DNA of 35,551 nt from an uncultured Phocaeicola sp. (lineage in GTDB: Bacteria > Bacteroidota > Bacteroidia > Bacteroidales > Bacteroidaceae): positions 1 to 35,551 of the forward strand of contig CALUJF010000030.1 of the NCBI GenBank assembly GCA_944320855.1, in the 5' to 3' direction. A program made the position numbers and the translations under genes. The notes under the pieces were generated by a model, which worked only from the letters and a program-made list of their open reading frames with translations, ran no database searches and was not told where the DNA came from. Shown here one piece after another: positions 15,886 through 24,083 of this stretch (position 1 is the stretch's first letter; the number at the start of each line of letters is the position of its first letter).

Positions 15886-17142
15886 ATGATGACAATTGAC
15901 AAATTCAACTTTGCCGGTAAAAAGGCAATCGTTCGCGTTGACTTCAACGTGCCTTTGAATGAAGAAGGTAAAATCACAGACGACACTCGTATCCGCGGTG
16001 CTCTTCCTACATTGAAAAAAATCCTTGCTGACGGTGGTGCTTTGATTATCATGTCACACATGGGTAAACCAAAAGGCAAAGTAAACGCTAAATATTCTTT
16101 GAGCCAGATTGTTGACGCTGTTTCTGCAGCTCTTGGCGTTGAAGTTAAATTCGCTCCTGACTGTGCAAAAGCTTCTGAAGCTGCCGCAGCTCTTAAACCA
16201 GGTGAAGTTCTTTTGCTTGAAAACCTTCGTTTCTATCCTGAAGAAGAAGGTAAGCCAGTAGGTATCGAAAAAGAAGATCCTGCTTACGAAGACGCTAAGA
16301 AAGAAATGAAAGCTCGTCAGAAAGAATTCGCCAAGACTCTTGCTTCATACGCTGACTGCTACGTTATGGACGCATTCGGTACTGCTCACCGTAAACACGC
16401 TTCTACAGCTGTTATCGCTGACTACTTCGATGCAGACCACAAGATGTTGGGCTACCTGATGGAAAAAGAAGTTCAGGCCGTTGACAACGTATTGAAAGAT
16501 ATCAAACGTCCTTTCACTGCTATCATGGGTGGTTCTAAGGTTTCTACTAAGATCGGTATCATCGAAAACTTGATGGATAAAGTTGATAACCTGATTCTCT
16601 GCGGTGGTATGGCATTTACTTTCGCTAAAGCTAAAGGTGGTAAAATCGGTAACTCATTGGTAGAAGACGACAAACTTCAGTTGGCTCTTGACATCATCGA
16701 AAAAGCTAAAGCTAAAGGTGTAAACCTTGTATTGGGTTGCGACTGTATCGCTGCTGACGCTTTCTCTAACGACGCAAACACTCAGGTTTGCGACGACAGC
16801 AATATTCCTGACGGATGGATGGGTCTTGATGCAGGTCCTAAGACTCGCGAAGAATTCAAGGCTGCTATCAAGGGTGCAAAAACTATCTTGTGGAACGGTC
16901 CTGCCGGTGTATTCGAAATGGACAACTTCGCAGGTGGTTCTAAAGTAATCGCAGAAGCTATCGCTGAAGCTACTAAAGAAGGTGCATTCTCACTCATCGG
17001 TGGTGGTGACTCAGTAGCTTGTATCAACAAGTTCGGTATGGCTGACCAGGTATCATACATCTCTACTGGTGGTGGTGCTTTGCTTGAAGCTATCGAAGGT
17101 AAAATCCTTCCGGGTATCGCTGCTATCCGTGGCGACAAATAA
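15886..17142 (+). CDS. pgk: phosphoglycerate kinase
   Basis: A 418-residue cytosolic glycolytic enzyme that converts 1,3-bisphosphoglycerate and ADP to 3-phosphoglycerate and ATP. The N-terminal signature [17 protein letters not shown], the substrate-binding SHMGKPKG, the hinge region [19 protein letters not shown], the nucleotide-binding [13 protein letters not shown] and the C-terminal [13 protein letters not shown] / [14 protein letters not shown] are all present. It is about 20 residues longer than many bacterial PGKs because of a charged insertion ([20 protein letters not shown], about residues 127-146), as I recall for Bacteroidota enzymes. Codon use is strongly biased to GCT, GGT, CGT and GTT, unlike its neighbours, which fits high expression. 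It is a single-gene transcript with its own promoter and terminator. Confidence 0.97.
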   Translation: MMTIDKFNFAGKKAIVRVDFNVPLNEEGKITDDTRIRGALPTLKKILADGGALIIMSHMGKPKGKVNAKYSLSQIVDAVSAALGVEVKFAPDCAKASEAAAALKPGEVLLLENLRFYPEEEGKPVGIEKEDPAYEDAKKEMKARQKEFAKTLASYADCYVMDAFGTAHRKHASTAVIADYFDADHKMLGYLMEKEVQAVDNVLKDIKRPFTAIMGGSKVSTKIGIIENLMDKVDNLILCGGMAFTFAKAKGGKIGNSLVEDDKLQLALDIIEKAKAKGVNLVLGCDCIAADAFSNDANTQVCDDSNIPDGWMGLDAGPKTREEFKAAIKGAKTILWNGPAGVFEMDNFAGGSKVIAEAIAEATKEGAFSLIGGGDSVACINKFGMADQVSYISTGGGALLEAIEGKILPGIAAIRGDK

Positions 17143-17167
17143 TATTGATTATTTTCATTACTAATAT

Positions 17168-17206
17168 AAAAGCCAGTTTCGTTCGCTCGAAACCGGCTTT
17201 TTCTTT
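17168..17206 (+). terminator. pgk terminator
   Basis: AAAGCCAGTTTCG (17168-17181 region) pairs with CGAAACCGGCTTT (17188-17200), with one mismatch and a short TTCGCT loop, followed by TTTTTCTTT. Confidence 0.88.
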
Positions 17207-17227
17207 ATCACTGTTATTTCAAAAATC

Positions 17228-17271
17228 GTTCATTAGCCGTTCATTGGATGTTTACTGAACGGCTACTGAAC
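17228..17271 (-). terminator. hairpin after the porin gene
   Basis: GTTCATTAGCCGTTCA (17228-17243) pairs with TGAACGGCTACTGAAC (17256-17271), 15 of 16 positions. On the minus strand it lies 37 bp after the porin stop and is followed by GATTTTTG. It is likely the terminator of the cstA-porin operon, placed back to back with the pgk terminator. Confidence 0.6.
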
Positions 17272-17308
17272 ATTCAATTAACACGAAATAGACATCACCG
17301 AAGATAAA

Positions 17309-18550
17309 TCAGAACTGGAACATTGCCGTAAATACTATACGGTTATTCTTTACAAGGTGTGTATCAACTACCTTTCCCTTTGCATCGTTACTGCCATACC
17401 ACGCACCTATCCATGAATATTCCGCGCCGAATTTCCAGTGTGGAATATTATAAGTAAGTTCGGCGGTAGCCGTTGACAATTGGTCAAGATTTGTACCTGT
17501 CCCGATAAGGCTTGTTATTTCATCTTTGGCTCCAAGATTTTTCAGATAACCGCCAAAAACGCCGAAACGCAACTTGCTTCCGTAAACCATGTTCACCCAC
17601 GAATGAGAAACTCTCAGCGGTGCATATTCCTGCTCGCCTGTACGTGTATCTACATGAGTCACTCCGTATCCGCCAACTGTACTTGTCATTGTAAGGTTTG
17701 TACTTAATAAAGCCTTTGCCGAGAACGAAAATTTATTTTTCACGTATTTCAAATGAGCCTCACCGGAAACGCCTGTGATGCGTTCGTTCACCTTATATAT
17801 TCCATTATCAGTTTCAGACTGTGTGCGCGGAGTCATAGACGAAACATGCACTCCTGCTCCAAGAATCATACCAAGAGTTCTGTAGTCAGCTCCAAAATAA
17901 AATTCCGGCACACAACTGTTCTTTATGAAATTCTGGCTTTTAGCAGTTGCTGTGGTTCCAGGAGTGTTGTTTGCCGGGCCTACAGAAAGATACTGCGACT
18001 GCCATATTGCTGATGCAGTAAGCACAAATCCCTGAGTGGTAAATCTATACCTCAACTGTGGAGCACGGCTGAAAGGCTGAAACGGAGCACCCATATTCAA
18101 ATTCAGAATGTCCGGAGCCACATCACCATAAAGAGGATGCCATGTCTGACCTACAAGCAAAGCAGATTTACCCCAGTCGAGATTGAAATATACATGACGC
18201 ATTCGGAACATCGAAAATGAAGTACCTGAGCCTCGGAAATCTACTTCCAACTTAGCCGAAGTCTTTATCTTTCCCATAAGTTCAGGACCTTTTACATCTA
18301 TTCCAAGGCGCGAATACAACGTATAAAATCCACCGTTGGCAAAACTGTTCAGGTCTTTTCCGTCGGCATCATTGGAAATATCTTTCGGATACATATAGAA
18401 CAATCCGTCAACTGTTTCCGAGTTGGCCCTTGAGTTATAAAACAGGTCGGTACGAACCTGACCATAGAATTTGTAATCAAAACCTTTCTTTTGGGCTAAC
18501 ATAAACCCAGGTAAAGCCATAAAGGCTAATACGACTAAACTTTTCTTCAT
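17309..18550 (-). CDS. porin-like outer membrane beta-barrel protein
   Basis: A 413-residue exported protein. The signal peptide is MKKSLVVLAFMALPGFMLAQ. The mature part alternates aromatic and polar residues as in a beta-barrel (FDYKFYGQVRTDLFYNSRAN, then GGFYTLYSRLGIDVKGPEL and MRHVYFNLDWGKSALLVGQT) and ends NRIVFTAMFQF, with the C-terminal Phe typical of barrel proteins recognised by the BAM machinery. The pattern resembles DcaP/OprP-like trimeric porins, but no specific family is certain. It starts 8 bp after cstA on the same strand, so the two are almost surely co-transcribed. That suggests the barrel lets the CstA substrate (pyruvate or peptides) cross the outer membrane. This role is inferred only from position. 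Confidence 0.82.
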   Translation of the reverse strand: MKKSLVVLAFMALPGFMLAQKKGFDYKFYGQVRTDLFYNSRANSETVDGLFYMYPKDISNDADGKDLNSFANGGFYTLYSRLGIDVKGPELMGKIKTSAKLEVDFRGSGTSFSMFRMRHVYFNLDWGKSALLVGQTWHPLYGDVAPDILNLNMGAPFQPFSRAPQLRYRFTTQGFVLTASAIWQSQYLSVGPANNTPGTTATAKSQNFIKNSCVPEFYFGADYRTLGMILGAGVHVSSMTPRTQSETDNGIYKVNERITGVSGEAHLKYVKNKFSFSAKALLSTNLTMTSTVGGYGVTHVDTRTGEQEYAPLRVSHSWVNMVYGSKLRFGVFGGYLKNLGAKDEITSLIGTGTNLDQLSTATAELTYNIPHWKFGAEYSWIGAWYGSNDAKGKVVDTHLVKNNRIVFTAMFQF

Positions 18551-18558
18551 CTCTATTT

Positions 18559-19989
18559 TTAGTGTTTAACAGATTTTCTATACCATGCTACAAACCATAT
18601 TGCAGCTATTATAACACATGCTGCTCCTCCCCAATAAGATACAGCCGGCGAAAGACTGAAACCTTCCGGCGCTATCAATATATATGTGGAGCATACGCAT
18701 GTCATAAACAAGGCAGGAATGAGAGTCACCCAATAGTTCTTCTTATTCTTGACCAGATAGACCGTTATAGCCCATAGTGTAAATACGGAAAGCGTCTGGT
18801 TACACCATGCAAAGTATCGCCATATAATCTTGAATCCTTCTGCATTACTGAAACTGAACACAAGTAGTCCCACTGTAAGAAGGAAGATAGGAATACATAT
18901 CAGCAGACGTTTTAGAATGCTGCGCTGTTCGATACCGAGGAAATCGGCAACTATAAGTCGTGCGGAACGAAGTGCAGTGTCACCGCTGGTGATAGGAGCC
19001 GCCACAATACCCAATATGGCAAGTATTCCACCGAAAGTTCCGAGCCACTGATTTGAAATATCCGTAGCCACCTTTGCACCCGAATAAGCTATACCTGTAG
19101 CCTTGTCCACAATCCCGTTTTCGTGGAAGAAATATGTAGCAGCCGCAGCCCATATCAAAGCTACTATACCTTCAGTCACCATTGCGCCATAGAAAATAGG
19201 ACGACAATGTTTCTCATTTACCATACACCTGGCCATAAGCGGCGACTGTGTGGCATGGAAACCGCTTATTGCCCCACAAGCGATAGAGATGAACATCATA
19301 GGGAAGATAGGATTCTTCTCATATTTTGTTCCGAAACCGTTCCACATTTCAGGCAGTTCAGGCGATTTGACATAAAGCATTACAAGGATTCCTACAGCCA
19401 TAAACAGCAGGGCAAAAGCAAACAGAGGATAGATGCGGCCGATGATTTTGTCAATAGGAAGCATTGTGGCAAGGATGTAATAAATGAATATCACTACCAT
19501 CCAGAAATACATATCCATATAATCAGGAGTCATACCGGCAAGCAGTTCTGCCGGACCTGACACGAACACCGCACCTACAAGTATCATAAGCAGTACGGTA
19601 AATATACATGCCACTTTCTTTGTTGTCAGACCGAGATATCGTCCGATAATCTCAGGAAGACTTTCGCCCGAATTGCGGATAGAGAGCGCACCTGAAAAGA
19701 AATCATGAACTGCACCGGCAAATATAGTACCGAAGACTATCCAAAGATAGGATGCCGTACCGAACTGTGCCCCCATTATAGCCCCGAAAATAGGACCAAG
19801 ACCGGCAATGTTAAGAAACTGAATCATGAAAATCTTCCACGTAGGAAGAGGAATAAAATCCACCCCATCGGCCATAGTTACGGCAGGAGTCTTGCGTGAT
19901 GAATCCGGTTTGAATAATTTGTCTACATACTTTCCGTAAACCAGATAACCTACAATAAGTAATACTAAAGCTAAACTAAATGTTATCAT
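18559..19989 (-). CDS. cstA: carbon starvation protein CstA family transporter
   Basis: A 476-residue multi-pass inner-membrane protein. Family blocks are clear: the N-terminal ITFSLALVLLIVGYLVYGKY, then VDFIPLPTWKIFMIQFLNIA, GLGPIFGAIMGAQFGTASYL, AGAVHDFFSGALSIRNSGES and ACGAISGFHATQSPLMARCM. It is shorter than E. coli CstA (about 700 residues) because the C-terminal extension is missing; short forms are common in anaerobes. E. coli CstA and BtsT take up pyruvate and have been linked to peptide use. The start is the ATG at 19989 (MITFSLALV), the family N-terminus; the reading frame extends upstream but passes through the promoter box. It is followed after 8 bp by the porin-like gene. Confidence 0.92.
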   Translation of the reverse strand: MITFSLALVLLIVGYLVYGKYVDKLFKPDSSRKTPAVTMADGVDFIPLPTWKIFMIQFLNIAGLGPIFGAIMGAQFGTASYLWIVFGTIFAGAVHDFFSGALSIRNSGESLPEIIGRYLGLTTKKVACIFTVLLMILVGAVFVSGPAELLAGMTPDYMDMYFWMVVIFIYYILATMLPIDKIIGRIYPLFAFALLFMAVGILVMLYVKSPELPEMWNGFGTKYEKNPIFPMMFISIACGAISGFHATQSPLMARCMVNEKHCRPIFYGAMVTEGIVALIWAAAATYFFHENGIVDKATGIAYSGAKVATDISNQWLGTFGGILAILGIVAAPITSGDTALRSARLIVADFLGIEQRSILKRLLICIPIFLLTVGLLVFSFSNAEGFKIIWRYFAWCNQTLSVFTLWAITVYLVKNKKNYWVTLIPALFMTCVCSTYILIAPEGFSLSPAVSYWGGAACVIIAAIWFVAWYRKSVKH

Positions 19990-20024
19990 AATATTTTTTG
20001 TTTGATTTTTATCGTCTCGAGTTG

Positions 20025-20055
20025 CAAAAATAATGTTATTTAGTAAGATATGAAA
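20025..20055 (-). promoter_or_regulatory. promoter of cstA-porin operon
   Basis: On the minus strand, TATTTTTG (20032-20025) matches the -7 box, and TTTC (20055-20052) is a one-mismatch -33 element at 19-bp spacing. The -7 box ends 35 bp before the cstA ATG. Confidence 0.55.
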
Positions 20056-20106
20056 CATAAAATCACATATTAGCACCATAAAGAAGTTTTTTTGGCAAAC
20101 TCTCAC

Positions 20107-20114
20107 TATCTTTG
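20107..20114 (+). promoter_or_regulatory. -7 box of the GHL10 gene
   Basis: TATCTTTG matches TAnnTTTG, 18 bp before the ATG at 20133. A TTTG at 20091-20094 is too close (12 bp) for a normal -33 box. Confidence 0.5.
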
Positions 20115-20132
20115 CATACAAAATTCAATAAT

Positions 20133-21803
20133 ATGCAAAGAATCATAACTTTTATATCCCTGTTGATAATATTCATATCAAATATTTCTGCATCCCCCAA
20201 ATATGAAATAAGAGCTGCATGGATAACGACTATAGGAGGTCTTGACTGGCCTAAGACAAAAGCCACTTCAGAATATGGTATCAAGCAGCAGAAAGAAGAA
20301 CTATGCAGACATTTAGACATGCTGAAAAGAGCCAATTTCAACACCGTTCTGTTTCAGACCAGACTGAGGGGCGACGTAATCTATCCTTCGATATACGAAA
20401 GTTTCGCAGAATCACTTACCGGAAGAACAGGTGGCAATCCGGGATATGACCCTCTGAAATTTGCCATCGAAGAATGCCACAAGCGCGGTATGGAACTTCA
20501 TGCGTGGATGGTATGCATCCCGGCCGGAAATGACAGACAGGTAAAACTGCTTGGCAATAAATCTGTTGTAAAGAAAAAGCCGTCAATGTGCATCCACTTC
20601 AAAAGGGCATGGTATCTTGATCCGGGAAATCCTGAAACGGCCGGATATATATCTGCCATAGCAAAGGAAATTGTCATGAATTATGATGTAGACGGAATAC
20701 ATTTAGATTATATCAGATATCCGGAAAACGGAGAAAACTTTCCAGACACAAAGACATTCAAAAAATACGGAAAAGGAAAAAGCATTGCACAATGGCGCAG
20801 GGATAATATCACAGAAATAATAAGAAGAATCCATAATGAAGTAAAGAATATAAAGCCGTGGGTGAAGGTAAGCAGTTCTCCTGTAGGCAAATACAACGAT
20901 ACGCGCAGATACAGTTCGAAAGGCTGGAATGCATACAATGCCGTATTTCAGGACGCAAAGCTATGGATGGAATCAGGCATACATGATGCAGTATTCCCTA
21001 TGATGTATTTCCGCGACAATCAGTTTTATCCGTTCGCTCTCGACTGGCAGGAAAACAAACACGGCCGATGGGTTGTGCCCGGATTGGGAGTATATTTTCT
21101 CGAACATAAAGCCAAAGAATGGGATATTGACGAGATAATGAGGCAGATACATTTCATCAGAAATAACAGATTAGACGGACAGGCTTTCTTCAGAAACGAA
21201 TTTCTGATGAAAAACACTTGCGGACTTACGGACAGCCTGACGCACAAATTCTACTCTTCACCGGCTGCCGTACCACCTATGACATGGCAGGACAGCATTC
21301 CACCAACTCCACCCTGTAACGGAAATATATCTTATACAGCAGATAGTATTGTCTTGAAATGGGAAAAACCAGGTTCATACAAAAGAGGAGGAATATCATA
21401 CCGCGTTTATGCATCTGATTTTTATCCCATAGACACAGATAATGCAGAGAATATCAAATGTGTCATGACTTATTCTAATATTTTCGCATATAGCACCAAA
21501 GACTGTAGCAAACGATACTGGGCTGTAAGCTCATTGGACAGATTCGGTAACGAAAGTATTCCTTTAGAGCTGAACAAGCCTGATACAACGGACAGGACAG
21601 TATGCATAAACAAGCTGCCGGAAACAGAAGAAGGACAACTTATAATAGTGAACGACATAACCGGAATGGAACTATTCAGAACGGAATGTAAACCCGAAGA
21701 ATTAATCAGAAAACTGAAGAAAGGAATATACTCCATACAGTTTACTACTACAGACGGTAAGAGCAGTAATATTACACTGTTCATTACAGAAAAAGAGCTT
21801 TAA
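20133..21803 (+). CDS. GHL10 (DUF187, YngK-like) family glycoside hydrolase
   Basis: A 556-residue exported protein. The signal peptide is MQRIITFISLLIIFISNISA. The catalytic TIM-barrel spans about residues 25-380 with the family blocks EIRAAWITTIGGLDWP, ANFNTVLFQTRLRGDVIYPS, CHKRGMELHAWM, DVDGIHLDYIRYP and VFPMMYFRDN. It is followed by an fn3-like region (about 405-480) and a C-terminal strand-rich domain (LIIVNDITGMELFRTE, then LKKGIYSIQF) that resembles a type 9 sorting domain. Members are thought to act on peptidoglycan-derived or other glycans, but substrates are poorly defined. The start is the ATG at 20133, which gives a standard signal peptide; an earlier ATG at 20112 overlaps the promoter box. 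It is a single gene, converging with the TPR gene. Confidence 0.9.
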   Translation: MQRIITFISLLIIFISNISASPKYEIRAAWITTIGGLDWPKTKATSEYGIKQQKEELCRHLDMLKRANFNTVLFQTRLRGDVIYPSIYESFAESLTGRTGGNPGYDPLKFAIEECHKRGMELHAWMVCIPAGNDRQVKLLGNKSVVKKKPSMCIHFKRAWYLDPGNPETAGYISAIAKEIVMNYDVDGIHLDYIRYPENGENFPDTKTFKKYGKGKSIAQWRRDNITEIIRRIHNEVKNIKPWVKVSSSPVGKYNDTRRYSSKGWNAYNAVFQDAKLWMESGIHDAVFPMMYFRDNQFYPFALDWQENKHGRWVVPGLGVYFLEHKAKEWDIDEIMRQIHFIRNNRLDGQAFFRNEFLMKNTCGLTDSLTHKFYSSPAAVPPMTWQDSIPPTPPCNGNISYTADSIVLKWEKPGSYKRGGISYRVYASDFYPIDTDNAENIKCVMTYSNIFAYSTKDCSKRYWAVSSLDRFGNESIPLELNKPDTTDRTVCINKLPETEEGQLIIVNDITGMELFRTECKPEELIRKLKKGIYSIQFTTTDGKSSNITLFITEKEL

Positions 21804-21838
21804 ATCAACACCGATTAAGCTTACGGACTCTGATATTA

Positions 21839-22663
21839 TTACTTGCATTTCTTTATCTGTTCCATGAGGGCAGAGCGTGGTATTCCAAGACTTATTGCCT
21901 TTTCATATGCATTTAGCGCCTTGTCTTTTTCCTTTAAAGAAAGATAGACATCACCTAACTGCACCATAGTTTCCGCATCGTCAGGATTAATGCGCAAAGC
22001 CTCCTCCAAATCAAGAACAGCCGACTCCGGATATCCCCTCTCCAAATCAAGATTAGCCCTCATGACAAGAAGTGATGCATCGTCCGGAAACTCACCAATC
22101 AGAAGATTCAGTTTGTCACGTGCAGCGGTGAGATTGCCTTCAAGCTGGTCAAGCATTGCAATACCGATTCGGGCCGCCTTGTGCGACGGTTCTTTCCCGA
22201 CAATCACATTATAGTCGATTCTTGCCTCCTTGTATTCGCGACGCTGCATATAAATATATGCACGATAAAGACGTGCCTCAACATTCTCAGGTATAAGGTC
22301 TATCACATTGCAGAAATCGACATATGCCTTCGAATCAAGTCCCTTATCAAGATAGAGAGTACCGCGGTTAAGAAGCATGGCCGTAGAATACGGAGTGATG
22401 TTTAGAGCCATAGTATATGACTCTATAGCCTCATCAGTGCGCCCCATTCGCTTAAGTACAGTTCCTAAATTAGAAAAGAGCAATGCATTGCGTGCGTTGT
22501 TCGGATCCAATTTCAATGCTTGTCGAAAAAGCTGTTCAGCCTGAACAAGACTGTCGCCCAAAGCACATTTCATGGCACGTTCCACTATCTCATTATACGT
22601 CTGTCCGTAAGAATGAAACAAAGCCGAAAAAGATATAATGAAAAGTAATATTATTTTCCTCAT
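21839..22663 (-). CDS. periplasmic tetratricopeptide repeat protein
   Basis: A 274-residue exported protein with a signal peptide (MRKIILLFIISFSALFHSYG) and about seven tandem TPR units from residue 25 to the end. Clear units include AEQLFRQALKLDPNN, NLGTVLKRMGRTDEAIESYT, NRGTLYLDKGLDSKAYVDF, MRANLDLERGYPESAVLDLE and QLGDVYLSLKEKDKALNAYE. It is a protein-protein interaction scaffold with no enzymatic domain; the partner is unknown. It converges with the GHL10 gene with only 35 bp between the stops and no evident hairpin. It has its own promoter box on the right side. Confidence 0.88.
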   Translation of the reverse strand: MRKIILLFIISFSALFHSYGQTYNEIVERAMKCALGDSLVQAEQLFRQALKLDPNNARNALLFSNLGTVLKRMGRTDEAIESYTMALNITPYSTAMLLNRGTLYLDKGLDSKAYVDFCNVIDLIPENVEARLYRAYIYMQRREYKEARIDYNVIVGKEPSHKAARIGIAMLDQLEGNLTAARDKLNLLIGEFPDDASLLVMRANLDLERGYPESAVLDLEEALRINPDDAETMVQLGDVYLSLKEKDKALNAYEKAISLGIPRSALMEQIKKCK

Positions 22664-22691
22664 AATGATAAGTTTTCAATGGTTTATTTCG

Positions 22692-22699
22692 CAAAGGTA
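22692..22699 (-). promoter_or_regulatory. -7 box of the TPR gene
   Basis: TACCTTTG on the minus strand matches TAnnTTTG, 28 bp before the ATG at 22663. No convincing -33 element was found. Confidence 0.5.
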
Positions 22700-22808
22700 A
22701 CAGATAAACGGATATATGGTGACACAAGTTAAAATCTTTTTGTATGTTTGTACATTCATTTATAAAACAATTCTCCTAAAAAAACTTTCTTAACACGTTT
22801 ATACCCTG

Positions 22809-22845
22809 TTTTTCTTGTATTTATAATTTTTCTTGTATAACTTTG
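22809..22845 (+). promoter_or_regulatory. MNT-HEPN promoter with a 12-bp direct repeat
   Basis: TAACTTTG (22838-22845) is an exact -7 box, with CTTG (22814-22817) 20 bp upstream as -33. The 12-mer TTTTTCTTGTAT occurs twice (22809-22820 and 22827-22838), covering the -33 box and abutting the -7 box. This is the place expected for an autoregulatory operator. Confidence 0.6.
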
Positions 22846-22870
22846 TTCTGAATCAAAAAATCCAAATGAA

Positions 22871-23185
22871 ATGAAACGTCCACAAATAGTTGAACGAATT
22901 CGTAAAGCAATGCGTCAGGTAGCCCCAAATGCAAAAGCTATTCTGTACGGAAGTGAAGCTCGTGGAGATGCCAGACCGGATAGTGACATAGACTTATTAG
23001 TACTGGTGGACGGCAATCATCTGTCTGTAGCAGAAGAAGAAAGAATTATCGCTCCACTTTATGACATTGAAATAGAAACCGGTGTGCAAATTAACGCAAG
23101 AGTTATATTGAAAAAGATGTGGGAGAACATACCTTTCCTGACCCCTTTCCACATTAATGTTAAAAATGAAGGTATTGTGTTATAA
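22871..23185 (+). CDS. MNT-type nucleotidyltransferase (antitoxin of a HEPN pair)
   Basis: A 104-residue minimal nucleotidyltransferase. The catalytic pattern is complete: ILYGSEARGDARPDSDIDLL, giving the GS...DxD signature (Gly-Ser about residues 27-28, Asp40 and Asp42). In known MNT-HEPN pairs the MNT protein inactivates the HEPN RNase by adding AMP to a Tyr near its active site. The start is the ATG at 22871; an ATG five bases upstream hits a stop after two codons. The stop overlaps the HEPN gene by 29 bp, so the two are translationally coupled. The region has its own promoter and is unrelated to msrA downstream. The family is sure; antitoxin action is inferred from the pairing. Confidence 0.88.
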   Translation: MKRPQIVERIRKAMRQVAPNAKAILYGSEARGDARPDSDIDLLVLVDGNHLSVAEEERIIAPLYDIEIETGVQINARVILKKMWENIPFLTPFHINVKNEGIVL

Positions 23186-23534
23186 AAGAGCAAACGAAAC
23201 ATTGGCAGAAATTCCTTTTCTTAAACAACAAGGTTATTATAACACTGCTGTAAACCGCCTGTATTATGCATGTTACTATGCTGCAGTTGCCATACTTATT
23301 CAACACGGAATAAATCCGGGAACACATTCTGGTGTAAAACAAATGATAGGAATGCATTTTGTAGCAACCGGTCGTTTACCCAAAGAATTAGGAAGGTATT
23401 TCTCTCTACTTTTTGAAAGAAGACATAGTAGTGATTATGATGATTTCGCCTATTCAAGTGCTGAAGAAATAGATGAATTACTTCCAAAAGCGACTGCATT
23501 TATAGCAGCAATAGGCGATTTGCTTAAAGAATGA
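23157..23534 (+). CDS. HEPN (UPF0332-like) domain protein, putative toxin
   Basis: A 125-residue all-alpha HEPN protein. The core reads NTAVNRLYYACYYAAVAILI, then THSGVKQMIGMHFVATGRLP and LLFERRHSSDYDDFAY. The last block holds the motif R-x3-D-Y as in UPF0332 members, not the R-x4-6-H of canonical HEPN ribonucleases. Such proteins pair with MNT nucleotidyltransferases; HEPN toxins cut RNA, and the Tyr in this block is the type of residue that MNT partners modify. The gene overlaps the MNT gene by 29 bp. Met4 (23166) is an alternative start. The N-terminus is shorter than many relatives, which have about ten residues before the first conserved helix. RNase activity is not proven by the sequence. 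Confidence 0.85.
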   Translation: MLKMKVLCYKRANETLAEIPFLKQQGYYNTAVNRLYYACYYAAVAILIQHGINPGTHSGVKQMIGMHFVATGRLPKELGRYFSLLFERRHSSDYDDFAYSSAEEIDELLPKATAFIAAIGDLLKE

Positions 23535-23565
23535 GAAATCTACATTTATAAAACAAACAAAAATC

Positions 23566-24051
23566 ATGAAAACTGAAAAAGCGATTTTTGCCTGCGGATG
23601 TTTCTGGGGCGTACAGCACCAGATGGAAAAGGCAACAGGCGTAATAAGCACCACAGTAGGATACATTGGCGGACATAAAGAAAACCCTACATATCAGGAA
23701 GTAAAGGCTCACACTACCGGACATGCGGAAGCTGTATTGGTGGAATACGATGCCGAAAAGATTTCATATACGGATTTATGCAAACTGTTCTTTGAGATAC
23801 ATGACCCTGCACAGACAGACGGACAAGGCCCCGACATAGGTCCACAATACAGAAGTGAGATTTTTTATCTTGACAATTCTCAAAAAGAAGAAGCAGAAAA
23901 GGTGACTTCCATCTTACGGGATAAAGGTTATGAAGTCAATACTGCCCTCACCCCGGCATCACAATTCTGGAAGGCTGAAGAATATCACCAACATTACTAC
24001 GACAAGACAGGCGGCGAACCTTATTGCCATATCAGGGTAAAGAAGTTCTGA
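23566..24051 (+). CDS. msrA: peptide-methionine (S)-S-oxide reductase
   Basis: A 161-residue MsrA. The active site GCFWG includes the catalytic Cys12; GYIGGHKENPTYQEVKAHTT, then GHAEAVLVEYD, FFEIHDPAQTDGQGPDIGPQ and AEEYHQHYY complete the family pattern. It reduces methionine-S-sulfoxide in proteins, repairing oxidative damage. It is a stand-alone MsrA without an MsrB domain. It starts 31 bp after the HEPN gene, so it may be transcribed from the same promoter by read-through, although nothing ties it to the toxin-antitoxin pair functionally. It converges with the copA-type gene; the 32-bp gap 24052-24083 contains no obvious terminator. Confidence 0.96.
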   Translation: MKTEKAIFACGCFWGVQHQMEKATGVISTTVGYIGGHKENPTYQEVKAHTTGHAEAVLVEYDAEKISYTDLCKLFFEIHDPAQTDGQGPDIGPQYRSEIFYLDNSQKEEAEKVTSILRDKGYEVNTALTPASQFWKAEEYHQHYYDKTGGEPYCHIRVKKF

Positions 24052-24083
24052 CAATTACAGAAAAGTATTGTAAACGCAGGTAG

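Noticed and set aside
17207-17308. Small RNA gene between pgk and the porin gene
   Set aside because: The single hairpin is well explained as the terminator of the converging operon, and no -7 box lies in the gap.
23566-24051. MsrA as a third member of the MNT-HEPN module
   Set aside because: MsrA is a universal repair enzyme, and the 31-bp spacing alone is not evidence of shared function.
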